From Actinomycetospora sp. NBRC 106375 (GTDB taxonomy: Bacteria > Actinomycetota > Actinomycetes > Mycobacteriales > Pseudonocardiaceae), in contig NZ_BSTS01000014.1 of assembly GCF_030269665.1 (NCBI RefSeq), positions 1 through 64,000 of the forward strand: a DNA stretch of 64,000 nucleotides, written 5' to 3'. Both the position numbers and the translations under genes were made by a program. The notes beneath the pieces were generated by a model that was given only the letters and a program-made list of their open reading frames with translations, searched no databases and was not told where the DNA came from. Shown piece after piece: positions 40,038 through 48,591 of the stretch; position 1 is the stretch's first letter; every line of letters begins with the position of its first letter.

Positions 40038-41224
40038 CCGACCAGCTCGTCCGCCCCACGGCGGATCTGCACGTCAGTGGCCGCTTCGACGAGGTGATGG
40101 GGCGCATCGCCGACCTCGACCCGGTGCTGCGCGCCGAGGCCGAGGCGAACGAGGCCGGCGGCCGGCTGACCCCGCGGGTGGCCGAGGCCCTGCACGACAG
40201 CGGCGTCTACCTCATGAGCATGCCCCGCGAGCTCGGTGGCCTCGAGTTCACGCCGCGCCAGGTCATCGCCGCGGTCGAGGCGCTCTCCCGCGCCGACGCC
40301 TCCACGGGCTGGGTGGCGATGACCCTGCAGATGGCGGCGGGCACGACCGCGGCCTACCTCGGACGGGGGCCCTGGGAGGAGATCACGGCCGAGCACGGCG
40401 ACCGCACCCTCGCCGCCGGGCAGGGCACCCGCCCCGGCCGGGCGGTGACGGTCGACGGCGGGTTCCTGCTCTCGGGGTCGTGGCAGTTCGCCTCCGGGCT
40501 CCACCACGCCACCCACGTCCACACCGCGGCGCTGGTCGAGGAGACGGGCGAGGCCCGCGTGTTCACGCTCCCCAAGGAGCGCGCCACGATCGTCGACGAC
40601 TGGGACGTCATGGGTCTGCGGGCCACCGGCAGCGTCGACTACCACTGCGAGGAGGTGTTCGTCCCCACCGAGCACACCTACGTCGCGACCACCACCGAGC
40701 CGCTGCTCGGCGGGGCGGTCTTCCGGCTGGGGCTCGCGAACTTCGCGAGCCTGCAGCACGTGGGCTGGGGGCTCGGGGTCGGACGGCGGCTGCTCGACGA
40801 GATGCAGGCGCTCGCGGCGCGCAAGACCGGCACCCCGGGCGCGACCGTCGACAACCCCGAGTTCCACGCCGCCTACGGCGCGGCGGAGGCGACCCTGCGG
40901 GCGGCGCGGGCGTGGAACATGGAGGTCTGGGCGGACGTCGAGGCCACCCTCGAGAGCGGCGCGACCCTCTCGGTGGACCAGGAGACCCTCGTGCGCCAGG
41001 CGCTCGCCCACGCGACGTCGGCGGCCGAGGAGGTCGGCCGGACCGTCTACCGCTGGGCCGGGACCGCCGCGCTGCGCGCGGGCGACCTCAACCGCGCCTT
41101 CCGCGACCTGCACGGCGGCACCCAGCACGTCACCTCGGGGCCGGCGGTCCGCCAGGGATGCGGCCGGCGGCTCGCCGGCCTCGCCCCCGAGGCGTCGTGG
41201 GTGTTCCTGAGCCTCGTCGACTGA
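40034..41224 (+). CDS. Acyl-CoA dehydrogenase-fold flavin monooxygenase (HsaA-like, group D)
   Basis: A 396-residue protein of the acyl-CoA dehydrogenase fold. The N-terminal ADLDPVLRAEAEANEAGGRLTPRVAEALHDSGVYLMSMPRELGGLEFTPRQVIAAVEALSRADASTGWVAMTL is typical of FMN/FAD-reductase-dependent hydroxylases such as HsaA and HpaC-partner C2 enzymes. WQFASGLHHATHVHTAALV and VMGLRATGSVDYHCEEVFVP form the flavin pocket, and HGGTQHVTSGPAVRQGCGRRLAGLAPE replaces the usual acyl-CoA C-terminus. GTGA overlap with the dioxygenase gene indicates coupled expression. It should hydroxylate a phenol to the diol cleaved next; the partner flavin reductase is not in the window. Confidence 0.82.
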   Translation: MTDQLVRPTADLHVSGRFDEVMGRIADLDPVLRAEAEANEAGGRLTPRVAEALHDSGVYLMSMPRELGGLEFTPRQVIAAVEALSRADASTGWVAMTLQMAAGTTAAYLGRGPWEEITAEHGDRTLAAGQGTRPGRAVTVDGGFLLSGSWQFASGLHHATHVHTAALVEETGEARVFTLPKERATIVDDWDVMGLRATGSVDYHCEEVFVPTEHTYVATTTEPLLGGAVFRLGLANFASLQHVGWGLGVGRRLLDEMQALAARKTGTPGATVDNPEFHAAYGAAEATLRAARAWNMEVWADVEATLESGATLSVDQETLVRQALAHATSAAEEVGRTVYRWAGTAALRAGDLNRAFRDLHGGTQHVTSGPAVRQGCGRRLAGLAPEASWVFLSLVD

Positions 41225-41242
41225 GCGATCGCCGCCCCCGCC

Positions 41243-42268
41243 TCAGCCGAAGAAGACCGCAGCCTCGGCGTAGAGGTCCGGGTCGACGAGCTTGAGCTCC
41301 TTCGTCGCGTCCTGGAGCGGGACGGTGACGACGTCGGTGCCGTGCAGAGCGGTCATCTGGCCCCAGCGCTCCTGCGCGACGGCGTCGATCGCGTGCAGCC
41401 CGAAGCGGGTGGCGAGCCAGCGGTCGCGGGCGGTGGGGGTCCCGCCGCGCTGGACGTGGCCGAGGACGGTGGTGCGGGCCTCCTTGCCCGTGCGCGCCTC
41501 GATCTCGCGGCCCAGCCACTCCCCGACGCCGCCGAGCCGGGCGTGGCCGAAGGCGTCCGTCTCCCCGGTGAGCAGGACCTCCTCGCCGCCCTGGGGCATG
41601 GCGCCCTCGGAGACGACGATGATCGGCGCGTAGTCCAGCCGGAAGCGGTCCTGCACCCAGGCGCAGACCTGCTCGATGTCGAAGCGGACCTCGGGGATGA
41701 GGATGGCGTTGGCGCCGCCGGCCATCCCGGAGTGCAGGGCGATCCAGCCCGCGTGCCGCCCCATCACCTCGACGATCAGCGTGCGGTGGTGCGACTCGGC
41801 GGTCGTGTGCAGCCGGTCGATCGCCTCGGTCGCGATGTTGACCGCGGTGTCGAACCCGAACGTGTAGTCGGTGCCCGAGAGGTCGTTGTCGATCGTCTTC
41901 GGAACGCCGACGACCTTGACGCCCTTCTCGTGCAGCTCGCTCGCGACCCCGAGGGTGTCCTCGCCGCCGATCGCGATGAGCGCGTCGACCCCGAGGTCCT
42001 GGAGGTTCTTCTTGATGCGCGCGACCCCGTCGTCGATCGCGAACGGGTTGGTCCGCGACGAGCCGAGGATCGTGCCGCCGCGCGGCAGGAGCCCGCGGAC
42101 GGCCGGGATGTCGAGCGGCCGGGTGACGGCCTCGAGCGGACCGCGCCACCCGTCCCGGAACCCGAGGAACTGGTAGCCGTACTCGGGAACGCCGCGCCGG
42201 ACGATCGCCCGGATCACCGCGTTGAGACCGGGGCAGTCGCCGCCGCCGGTCAGGATGCCCACGCGCAT
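41243..42268 (-). CDS. pfk: Phosphofructokinase, residues indicate pyrophosphate-dependent type
   Basis: A 341-residue group III phosphofructokinase. GILTGGGDCPGLNAVIR (about 4-20), GSSRTNPF, and the catalytic PKTIDNDLSGTDYTFGFDTA with Asp127 as base are all present, as is MGRHAGWIALHSGMAGGAN. Position 104 is Asp (GGED, 101-104) and position 124 is Lys (PKTIDND), the pair that distinguishes PPi-dependent enzymes; ATP enzymes have Gly at both. It converts fructose-6-phosphate to fructose-1,6-bisphosphate in the cytosol, reversibly if PPi-linked, as in Amycolatopsis methanolica. It is transcribed alone, convergent with the monooxygenase gene. Confidence 0.92.
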   Translation of the reverse strand: MRVGILTGGGDCPGLNAVIRAIVRRGVPEYGYQFLGFRDGWRGPLEAVTRPLDIPAVRGLLPRGGTILGSSRTNPFAIDDGVARIKKNLQDLGVDALIAIGGEDTLGVASELHEKGVKVVGVPKTIDNDLSGTDYTFGFDTAVNIATEAIDRLHTTAESHHRTLIVEVMGRHAGWIALHSGMAGGANAILIPEVRFDIEQVCAWVQDRFRLDYAPIIVVSEGAMPQGGEEVLLTGETDAFGHARLGGVGEWLGREIEARTGKEARTTVLGHVQRGGTPTARDRWLATRFGLHAIDAVAQERWGQMTALHGTDVVTVPLQDATKELKLVDPDLYAEAAVFFG

Positions 42269-42345
42269 GCTGGCTGCCCCCTGACGTCGATGTCGCCGTG
42301 CTCAGCGGGAACCTTACGGCCGGCCGGCGCCCGGGCCGAGCGAGG

Positions 42346-42939
42346 TCAGGCGCCGTAGACGTGCAGGGTCGGCTTGTAGACCAGCTCCTGGATGTCGCCG
42401 TCGAGCGTCCGGTGCTCCAGCAGCTCGAGGTCGAGGTCCGGCGCTCCGCCGAAGACCGGCTCGGTGCCGGACCTCCCGGTGATCACGGGGAAGACCGTCA
42501 CCTGGACGCGGTCGACCAGGCCCGCGGCCATGAGCGCCCAGTTCAGGGTCAGGCTGCCGTGCGAGCGCAGCGGCACGTCGGACTCCTCCTTGAGCCGGGC
42601 CACGGTCTCGACGCCGTCCCCGCCCACGACGGTGGCGTCCGGCCAGTCGAAGGGCGCCTCCAGCGTCGACGACACGACGGTCATGCGCTTGTTCCGCATC
42701 TCCGTGACCCACGGGTCGCGGACGTCGTCGCCTTCGGAGCTCGCGGCCAGCATCTCGACGAACTGCCGGAAGGTGTTGGCGCCGAAGACCATCCGCTGGT
42801 CGGGCCCGTACGAGGCGAGGCGGTGGTCGAGCAGCTCGGGGCCCTGCTTGCCCCAGTAGCCGCCCCAGTCGCCGTCGCCGCCGTAGGAGCCATAGCCGTC
42901 GAGGCTGGAGAAGATGTCGAAGGTGTAGGTGGCGGTCAT
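42346..42939 (-). CDS. Dihydrofolate reductase family protein (RibD C-terminal fold)
   Basis: A 197-residue protein starting MTATYTFDIFSSLDGYGSYGG, with VFGANTFRQFVEML, KRMTVVSSTLEAPFDWPDATVV, LKEESDVPLRSHGSLTLNWALMAAGLVDRVQVTVFPVITG and a final LELLEHRTLDGDIQELVYKP. This is the typical layout of the YyaP/YwjB-like reductase family, which uses NADPH on unknown substrates, often pterin-like. The ATG has a GGAGGACACC site. It stands alone between the phosphofructokinase and helicase genes on the same strand. Confidence 0.85.
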   Translation of the reverse strand: MTATYTFDIFSSLDGYGSYGGDGDWGGYWGKQGPELLDHRLASYGPDQRMVFGANTFRQFVEMLAASSEGDDVRDPWVTEMRNKRMTVVSSTLEAPFDWPDATVVGGDGVETVARLKEESDVPLRSHGSLTLNWALMAAGLVDRVQVTVFPVITGRSGTEPVFGGAPDLDLELLEHRTLDGDIQELVYKPTLHVYGA

Positions 42940-43042
42940 GGTGTCCTCCGTCGGTTCGGGGGCGCCGGCGGGAGTGCCGGCCCCTCACCTCGTCGACGAA
43001 AGGACCCCGCCCGGATTCGACATCCCCCGCGGCGGAATCCGC

Positions 43043-45460
43043 TCAGCGCCGCGGATCCTCCGGCCACGCGTGCTTGGGGTAGCGGCCCCGCAGCTCCGCG
43101 CGCACCTGCGGGTAGCCGGAGTCCCAGAACGACGCCAGGTCGGCGGTGACCGCCGCTGGGCGTCCCGCGGGTGAGAGCAGGTGGACCACGACGGGCACGC
43201 CGGCCAGGACGGGCGCCCGCTCCCACCCGAACGCGTGCTGGACCTTCAGCGCCACGACCGGTGCCCCCGGGTCGGTGTAGTCGACGCGGACGCGGCGCCC
43301 GTCGGGTGTCGTGACGTGGGTGGGCGCGAGCTCGTCGAGCCGGCCGGCCTCCGACCACGGCAGGAGGGCGCGCAGCGCGGACGCGACCGGCACCCGCGCG
43401 AGGTCAGCCCGGCGGCGCACCCGCGTGAGGTCGAGCCACGCGTCGAGGCGGGCCACCAGGGTCTCGTCGTCGACCGCGGGCCACGGGTCGCCACGGGCCG
43501 CGTGCAGGAACGCCAGCCGGGCCCGCAGCGCCGTCGCCGCGTCGTCCCAGCGGAGCAGCCCGAGCCCCTCGGCGGCCAGGCCCTCGCGCACCGCGGCCAC
43601 GACCGCCGCCGGGTCGGGGCGAGTCAGGGGTCGGCGAGCCAGGACGATCGCGCCGAGACGCTCGCGGCGCTCGGCGACGACGTCGCCGCCCTCCCAGGCC
43701 ACCACGGCGTCGTCGCGCCACCAGCCCGCCGCGGCCTCCCGGGCGAGGTCCTCGTCGATCGGGACGGCCAGCCGCACCCGGGCCACCCGGTCGCCGGGGC
43801 CGCGCACGGCGTCCGCGACGGCGATCCACGGGCTGCCCCGCAGCCGCGACCCGACGGCGAGCTCGACCCCGGTGCCGCCGGTCGTCAGGTACTCGCGCGC
43901 GTCCTCGCCGCGGGCGCGCGCGAGCCGGTCGGGGTAGGCGAGGGCGACGACCGTGGCGGCGCCGCGCTGCCCGCCCGTCCGGGACGGCAGTCCGGGGACC
44001 CGACGCAACCGGCGCACCTCGGCCCGCCACCGCGGGTCATTCGCGGCGCGGGCCGCGCGCAGGCGCTCCTCGAGGTCGTCCGTGTCGCCGGGCACGTCGG
44101 CCGCGAGCAGCGCCACCACCTCGGTCGCCGTGTCTGCCCCGACGGCGGCGGCGCCGTCGAGCAGGGCGCGGCCCAGCCGGGGATGGATGCCGGCCGTCGC
44201 GACCGCGCGGCCGCGCGCGGTGATGTCGCCGCCCTGGTCGACGGCACCCAACCCCCGCAGCACCTCGCCCGCCGCGGCGAACGCGGTCGCCGGCGGGAGG
44301 TCGAGCAGAGCGAGCCCCGTACCGTCCGGGGTGCCCCACCGCGCGAGCTGCAGGGCGAAACCGGCCAGGTCGGCGTGCGCCACCTCGGGGGCGTCGTCCC
44401 GGTCGCGGTGGGCGTGCTCGGCCTCGGACCAGCAGCGGTACACCGTTCCCGGCGCCTCGCGACCGGCCCGACCGGCGCGCTGGGTCGCCGACGACTGCGA
44501 CGCGAGCACGGTCACCAGCGCGTCGAGGCCGCGCGCGTGGTCGGTCCACGGCCGGCGGGAGAGCCCGGCGTCGACGACGACGCGGACCCCGGGCACCGTC
44601 AGGCTCGTCTCGGCGATCGACGTCGCGAGCACGACGCGGCGCCCGCCGTCCGACCCCCGCAGCACCGCGTCCTGACGCGTCGCGTCCTGCCCGCCGTGCA
44701 GGGTGAGCACCTCGGCCCCGACGACGCCGAGGCGGCGGGCGACGTCGTCGATCTCGCGGCGTCCGGGCAGGAACACGAGCACGTCGCCGACGGCGTCGTC
44801 GAGAGCGCGGCGCACCACCGCGGCCACGTGGTCGAGCAGGGCCGGTTCCACCCGCATCCCGCGCGGCGGCGGGACGGGGCGGGGCGGCGGGCTCCAGACG
44901 ACGTCGACGGCGTGCATCGGGTCGGGGGCGGTGACGACGGGGCCGTCGAGCGCGGCCGCCAGGTCGTCGGCGGCCGCCGTCGCCGAGGTCGCGAGCAGGC
45001 GCAGGTCCGGACGCAGCGCTGCCCGCGCGTCGACGGCGAAGGCCAGCGCGAGGTCGGTGTCGAGGTGGCGCTCGTGGCACTCGTCGAGGACGACGGCGTC
45101 GACCCCCGCGAGCTCCGGATCCTGCTGCAGCCGGGCCACGAGCAGGCCCGTCGTGACGACCTCGACGCGCGTGTCCGGGCCGGCGCGGCGCTCGCCGCGG
45201 ATCGCGTAGCCGATCCGCCCGCCCACCGGCTCGCCGAGCAGCCACGCCATCCGCGCGGCCGCGGCGCGGACGGCGACGCGCCGGGGCTCGGCGACGAGGA
45301 CCCGTCCCCCGACCGACCCGGCGAGCGCGAGCGGCACCAGCGTGGTCTTGCCGGTGCCGGGCGGGGCGACGAGGACGGCCGCCCCGCGCCCGCCCAGCGC
45401 CTCCTCGAGCTCCGGCAGCGCGGCGCGCACCGGCAGGTCGAGGTCGACCTCGTCGATCAC
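43043..45460 (-). CDS. hrpB: ATP-dependent helicase HrpB
   Basis: An 805-residue DEAH-type helicase. Motifs in order: APPGTGKTTLVPLAL (Walker A, about 32-46), the VAEPRRVAVRAAAARMA motif Ia, VVTTGLLVARLQQDPELAGVDAVVLDECHERHLDTDLAL (Walker B DECH), LLATSATA (motif III), VVLATSIAETSLTVPGVRVVVDAG and QRAGRAGR (motif VI). The last 300 residues form the HrpB-specific C-terminal region with LDELAPTHVTTPDGRRVRVDY and GYPQVRAELRGRYPKHAWPEDP. HrpB is a non-essential RNA helicase of unclear cellular role. The start is GTG. Confidence 0.93.
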   Translation of the reverse strand: MIDEVDLDLPVRAALPELEEALGGRGAAVLVAPPGTGKTTLVPLALAGSVGGRVLVAEPRRVAVRAAAARMAWLLGEPVGGRIGYAIRGERRAGPDTRVEVVTTGLLVARLQQDPELAGVDAVVLDECHERHLDTDLALAFAVDARAALRPDLRLLATSATAAADDLAAALDGPVVTAPDPMHAVDVVWSPPPRPVPPPRGMRVEPALLDHVAAVVRRALDDAVGDVLVFLPGRREIDDVARRLGVVGAEVLTLHGGQDATRQDAVLRGSDGGRRVVLATSIAETSLTVPGVRVVVDAGLSRRPWTDHARGLDALVTVLASQSSATQRAGRAGREAPGTVYRCWSEAEHAHRDRDDAPEVAHADLAGFALQLARWGTPDGTGLALLDLPPATAFAAAGEVLRGLGAVDQGGDITARGRAVATAGIHPRLGRALLDGAAAVGADTATEVVALLAADVPGDTDDLEERLRAARAANDPRWRAEVRRLRRVPGLPSRTGGQRGAATVVALAYPDRLARARGEDAREYLTTGGTGVELAVGSRLRGSPWIAVADAVRGPGDRVARVRLAVPIDEDLAREAAAGWWRDDAVVAWEGGDVVAERRERLGAIVLARRPLTRPDPAAVVAAVREGLAAEGLGLLRWDDAATALRARLAFLHAARGDPWPAVDDETLVARLDAWLDLTRVRRRADLARVPVASALRALLPWSEAGRLDELAPTHVTTPDGRRVRVDYTDPGAPVVALKVQHAFGWERAPVLAGVPVVVHLLSPAGRPAAVTADLASFWDSGYPQVRAELRGRYPKHAWPEDPRR

Positions 45461-45491
45461 ACCTGCCGGTCTACCAGGCGGCCGTGCCGGA

Positions 45492-45929
45492 TCAACCCAC
45501 CGACGGCCGGGCGAGACCGACGCCCGCGGCCAGCAGGGCGAGGCAGACCGTCCCCGCCGCGATGTTGCCCTCGACCGCCGGCGCCCCGGCCCGGAACTCC
45601 TCGTCGATCAGGGTCGTCCCCGGGAACAGCGCCGCGCCGTACATCCCGAGCCACGGCGTCGACACCACGGCCGCCGCGGCGAGCAGGTTGCGGTCCGGGT
45701 CGCCCCGCCGCGTCGTCACCATCCGCAGCCCGAGCCCGCCGAGCAGGGCGCTCATGACGATGTACTGGGCGTCGTGGAACTTGGCGTGGCCCGGCCACCG
45801 GGGGTTGCGCATGTGCTGCCGGGCCGTCGCCGGCACCAGGAGGTCCGCGGCGAGCGCGCCGACCGCCGTCGTGGCGCTCACCAGCCCCACGAGTGCCCGC
45901 CCGGTGCGCTGTCGTCGATCACGTGTCAT
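45492..45929 (-). CDS. Four-helix membrane protein (DUF6640-like)
   Basis: A 145-residue protein with about four membrane helices: an N-terminal one (about 10-32), then a conserved-looking loop ARQHMRNPRWPGHAKFHDAQYIVM, then helices at about 55-70, 83-103 and 120-140. The NPRWPxHAKFH loop recurs in a family of small membrane proteins of unknown function, tentatively DUF6640. It lies 32 bases downstream of the TPP enzyme gene on the same strand. No function can be inferred. Confidence 0.6.
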   Translation of the reverse strand: MTRDRRQRTGRALVGLVSATTAVGALAADLLVPATARQHMRNPRWPGHAKFHDAQYIVMSALLGGLGLRMVTTRRGDPDRNLLAAAAVVSTPWLGMYGAALFPGTTLIDEEFRAGAPAVEGNIAAGTVCLALLAAGVGLARPSVG

Positions 45930-45961
45930 GCCGCCACACCACCCTCGACGGGCCGGCCTCG

Positions 45962-47518
45962 CTACCCCAGCGCCGGCACGATCGCCTCGATGAGGTGCGG
46001 CCCGGGCTCGTCGTACGCCCACCGCAGCGCGTCGAGCAGGTCCTCGGTGGTCTCGACCCGCCGCGCCGGCACGCCGTACCCGGTCGCCAGGGACACGAAG
46101 TCCGGGGTCGGGTCGCCCAGGGTCAGCATCCGCCCGGCGCGCCCCGAGTGGGCCGCCTCCCCCGCGCCGGTGCGGGCCAGCTCCACCCGCAGGATCGCGT
46201 ACGCCGAGTTGTTGATCAGCACGGTGGTGACGTCGAGCCGCTCCCGGGCCTGGGTCCACAGCGCCTGCAGGGTGTAGAGCCCGCTGCCGTCGGCCTGCAC
46301 CGCGACGACCGGTCGGTCGGGGGCCGCGACGGCCGCCCCGACCGCGGCGGGCGGACCCTGCCCGATCGCCCCGCCGGTCAGGGCGAGCTGGGTGTGCGGG
46401 GCGGCGGTCTGCAGGGCCGGGGCGAGAGCGGCCGCGGCCGTCAGCGACTCGTCGACGACGATCGCGTCCTCGGGCAGGGTCGCGGCGACCGCGGCGCACA
46501 GCGCGGGCACGTCCAGCGGTCCGGGCGCGGGCTGCGGGGCGTCGCGCGGTGCCGCCTCGGCGACCACGTCGGGCGCCACCTCGGCCGCCAACGCCTCCAG
46601 CGCCCCGGCCGCGTCGGACGCCGCGTCGGCGAGACCGACCACGGGGCAGCCCGGCGGCACGAGGTCGCCGGGGACGCCCGGGTAGCCGAAGAACGACACC
46701 GGCGAGCGGGCGCCGGCCAGCACCACGGACGACGCCCCGTCGAGCTGCGCGAGGGCCTGCTCGGCGAAGTAGGCCAGCTTGTCCACCCGGGGGCGTCCGG
46801 CGCCGGTGTCCCAGAGGCGCGGGAACGTCTCGACCAGCAGGCGGGTCCCGGTCGCGGCGGCGACGCGCCCCGCGGCGTCCATCGCCGCCGCGGTGAGGGC
46901 CGGGCCGCCGAGCAGCATCACCGCGCCGGGCTCGCGCACCGCGTCCGCGGCGGCGGCCACCCGTGACGGCGCCGGCGGGAACGGCGGTGCCGCGGGCAGG
47001 GCGGGGGCCGGTGCGCCGCCCTCGGACCACGACACGTCCGCCGGCAGGACGAGCGTCGCCACCTGGCCGCCGTGCTCCCGCGCCGCGGCCACCGCCCGCA
47101 CGGCGTCGTCGGCCACGTCGCGGACGTCGCCGCAGACGTGCACCCAGCCCGACACCGTCTGCGCGAGCGCGGTGATGTCGGACTCGAGCGGCGCGTCGTG
47201 GCGCACGTGGTCGGTGGCGTGCGCCCCCACGACGCACACCAGCGGCGTGCCGGCGCGGCGGGCGTTGTGCAGGTTCGCCAGGCCGTTGCCCAGCCCCGGC
47301 CCGAGGTGCAGCAGCACCGCGGCGGGCCGGCCGGCGAGGCGGGCGTAGGCGTCCGCGGCACCGGTCGCGACGCCCTCGAAGAGGGCCAGCACCCCGCGCA
47401 TCTCCGGGACGGCGTCCAGGGCCTGCACGAAGTGCATCTCGGACGTGCCGGGGTTCATGAAGCACACGTCGACGCCCGCCCCGACCAGGGAGCCGACCAG
47501 CGCGTCGGCACCCCTCAC
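45962..47518 (-). CDS. Thiamine pyrophosphate-dependent enzyme, acetolactate synthase-like
   Basis: A 518-residue enzyme with the three-domain TPP layout. The N-terminal PYR domain has RGADALVGSLVGAGVDVCFMNPGTSEMHFVQALDAVPEMRGVLALFEGVATGAADAYARLAGRPAAVLLHLGPGLGNGLANLHNARRAGTPLVCVVG, with the activating Glu of LFEGVA. The C-terminal PP domain has VVAVQADGSGLYTLQALWTQARERLDVTTVLINNSAYAIL, where ADG-x(about 25)-NN is a slightly altered GDG...NN motif. The start at 47518 fits family N-termini; an in-frame GTG at 47581 adds 21 residues without similarity. It may decarboxylate or condense 2-keto acids; acetolactate synthase itself is not certain, and no ilvN is nearby. A striking dyad lies upstream. 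Confidence 0.82.
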   Translation of the reverse strand: MRGADALVGSLVGAGVDVCFMNPGTSEMHFVQALDAVPEMRGVLALFEGVATGAADAYARLAGRPAAVLLHLGPGLGNGLANLHNARRAGTPLVCVVGAHATDHVRHDAPLESDITALAQTVSGWVHVCGDVRDVADDAVRAVAAAREHGGQVATLVLPADVSWSEGGAPAPALPAAPPFPPAPSRVAAAADAVREPGAVMLLGGPALTAAAMDAAGRVAAATGTRLLVETFPRLWDTGAGRPRVDKLAYFAEQALAQLDGASSVVLAGARSPVSFFGYPGVPGDLVPPGCPVVGLADAASDAAGALEALAAEVAPDVVAEAAPRDAPQPAPGPLDVPALCAAVAATLPEDAIVVDESLTAAAALAPALQTAAPHTQLALTGGAIGQGPPAAVGAAVAAPDRPVVAVQADGSGLYTLQALWTQARERLDVTTVLINNSAYAILRVELARTGAGEAAHSGRAGRMLTLGDPTPDFVSLATGYGVPARRVETTEDLLDALRWAYDEPGPHLIEAIVPALG

Positions 47519-47568
47519 GGGGTGCACCCGGCGAGCGGACCGGACGGGGGGCGCACGGTGGTCGTCAT
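47515..47568 (-). CDS. Possible 17-residue leader peptide
   Basis: An ATG preceded by GGAG at 7 bases encodes MTTTVRPPSGPLAGCTP and its TGA overlaps the GTG at 47518 of the TPP enzyme as GTGA. This could translationally couple the enzyme gene to a leader. The peptide is not rich in branched-chain residues, so a classical attenuator is unlikely. Alternatively the enzyme starts upstream and this is chance. Confidence 0.3.
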   Translation of the reverse strand: MTTTVRPPSGPLAGCTP

Positions 47569-47620
47569 GGGAGCACTCCACACGGTGGCCCTCCCGGGCG
47601 CGAGGCCGGGGGCCGGTGAT

Positions 47621-47663
47621 CGAAGTACCGATACGGACGCTCAGCGTCCGTGACGGCACTTCG
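47621..47663. promoter_or_regulatory. 43-bp two-tier dyad, probable repressor operator
   Basis: The core ACGGACGC-TCA-GCGTCCGT (47633-47651) is a perfect 8-3-8 palindrome. It is flanked symmetrically, at 6 bases on each side, by CGAAGT (47621-47626) and ACTTCG (47658-47663). The core resembles TetR-family sites. It lies 53 bases upstream of the leader ATG and about 103 upstream of the TPP enzyme start. No regulator gene is adjacent. Confidence 0.6.
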
Positions 47664-47677
47664 CTGACCACCCCGGG

Positions 47678-48505
47678 TCACTGCGAGCCCGCGGCCGCCA
47701 GGGTCGCGGAGAGGGGCTCGAGGGCGGTGACGAGCTCGTCGAGCTCGGCCGGGGCGAGGGCGTCGTAGGGCGGGGCGGCGAGCTCGTCGGTCCGGTCCTC
47801 GATGCGCTGCTTGGACGCGCGGCCGGCGTCGGTGAAGCGGCCGTCGGCGTCGACGAGCCCGCGCTCGCGCAGCCCGTCCATGACGGCGGCCAGGCGCTTC
47901 GCGGGCAGGTGGTGGATGCGTCCGAACGCCTCCGCCGGATGGATGCCCATGTCGAGCGCGGAGAGCACGTGGGACTCGGTGCTGCCGATCCGCTCGCCGA
48001 GGAGGGCCGCGATGTGCCCGTCGCCGCGGTGCTCGCGCAGCATCGTCGCGGAGTGCCACAACCGGGCGACCGGATCGCCCGGCACCGGCATGCTGCGCAT
48101 CCCGGCGAACATCACCCGGCCGTTCACCGGGGCGCCCTGGGCGGCCTCCGTGGCCAGGTCGGCGGCGCGGACCAGGCCCGGTGAGCCCGCCAGCTCCGCG
48201 CCGAGGATCCGCCGCACCGAGGCCGCGCTCCCCCGCTCGCGCGCGGTGAACGACGCCTCCGGCGGGATCGTCGCCCACGCGCTCGGGATGTGCCGCGCGG
48301 CCTCGCCGGGAGCGAAGCTGTAGAACGCCGCGTCGACGACCTCCGCCGGCACCCGCCCCAGCGACGCGGCGCGGCTCGCGAAGTAGCCGTCCCAGTAGGT
48401 GGGGTGGCCGAGCGCGGCGAGCTCCTCGTTGCACTCGTCGGCGAAGAAGGTGACCAGGCAGATCGGCTCGAGGAGCTCGAACATGCGGCGGGCCGTGTGC
48501 TTCAT
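47678..48505 (-). CDS. SCO6745 family protein (winged-helix-like)
   Basis: A 275-residue protein of the actinobacterial SCO6745 type: MKHTARRMFELLEPICLVTFFADECNEELAALG, YWDGYFASRAASLGRVPAEVVDAAFYSF, then a C-terminal region with LRERGLVDADGRFTDAGRASKQRIEDRTDELA that reads like the wing of a MarR-type winged helix. The family has no known function; it may combine a helical ligand domain with a DNA-binding domain. GGGAGAGG precedes the ATG. It is upstream of the TPP enzyme gene on the same strand, with a dyad between them, so it might regulate that gene. Confidence 0.75.
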   Translation of the reverse strand: MKHTARRMFELLEPICLVTFFADECNEELAALGHPTYWDGYFASRAASLGRVPAEVVDAAFYSFAPGEAARHIPSAWATIPPEASFTARERGSAASVRRILGAELAGSPGLVRAADLATEAAQGAPVNGRVMFAGMRSMPVPGDPVARLWHSATMLREHRGDGHIAALLGERIGSTESHVLSALDMGIHPAEAFGRIHHLPAKRLAAVMDGLRERGLVDADGRFTDAGRASKQRIEDRTDELAAPPYDALAPAELDELVTALEPLSATLAAAGSQ

Positions 48506-48591
48506 GGGGTGCCTCTCCCTCGGTGGTGGGCCGTCACCGAGACGACGAACGAGCCTCCCGCCGATTCGACATCGTGGGGCACGATCGCAGC

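Noticed and set aside
47519-47581. GTG at 47581 as start of the TPP enzyme
   Set aside because: It has a usable GGGAGG site, but the 21 added residues show no family resemblance, and acetolactate-synthase-like proteins normally begin near RGADALV. Kept as an alternative only.
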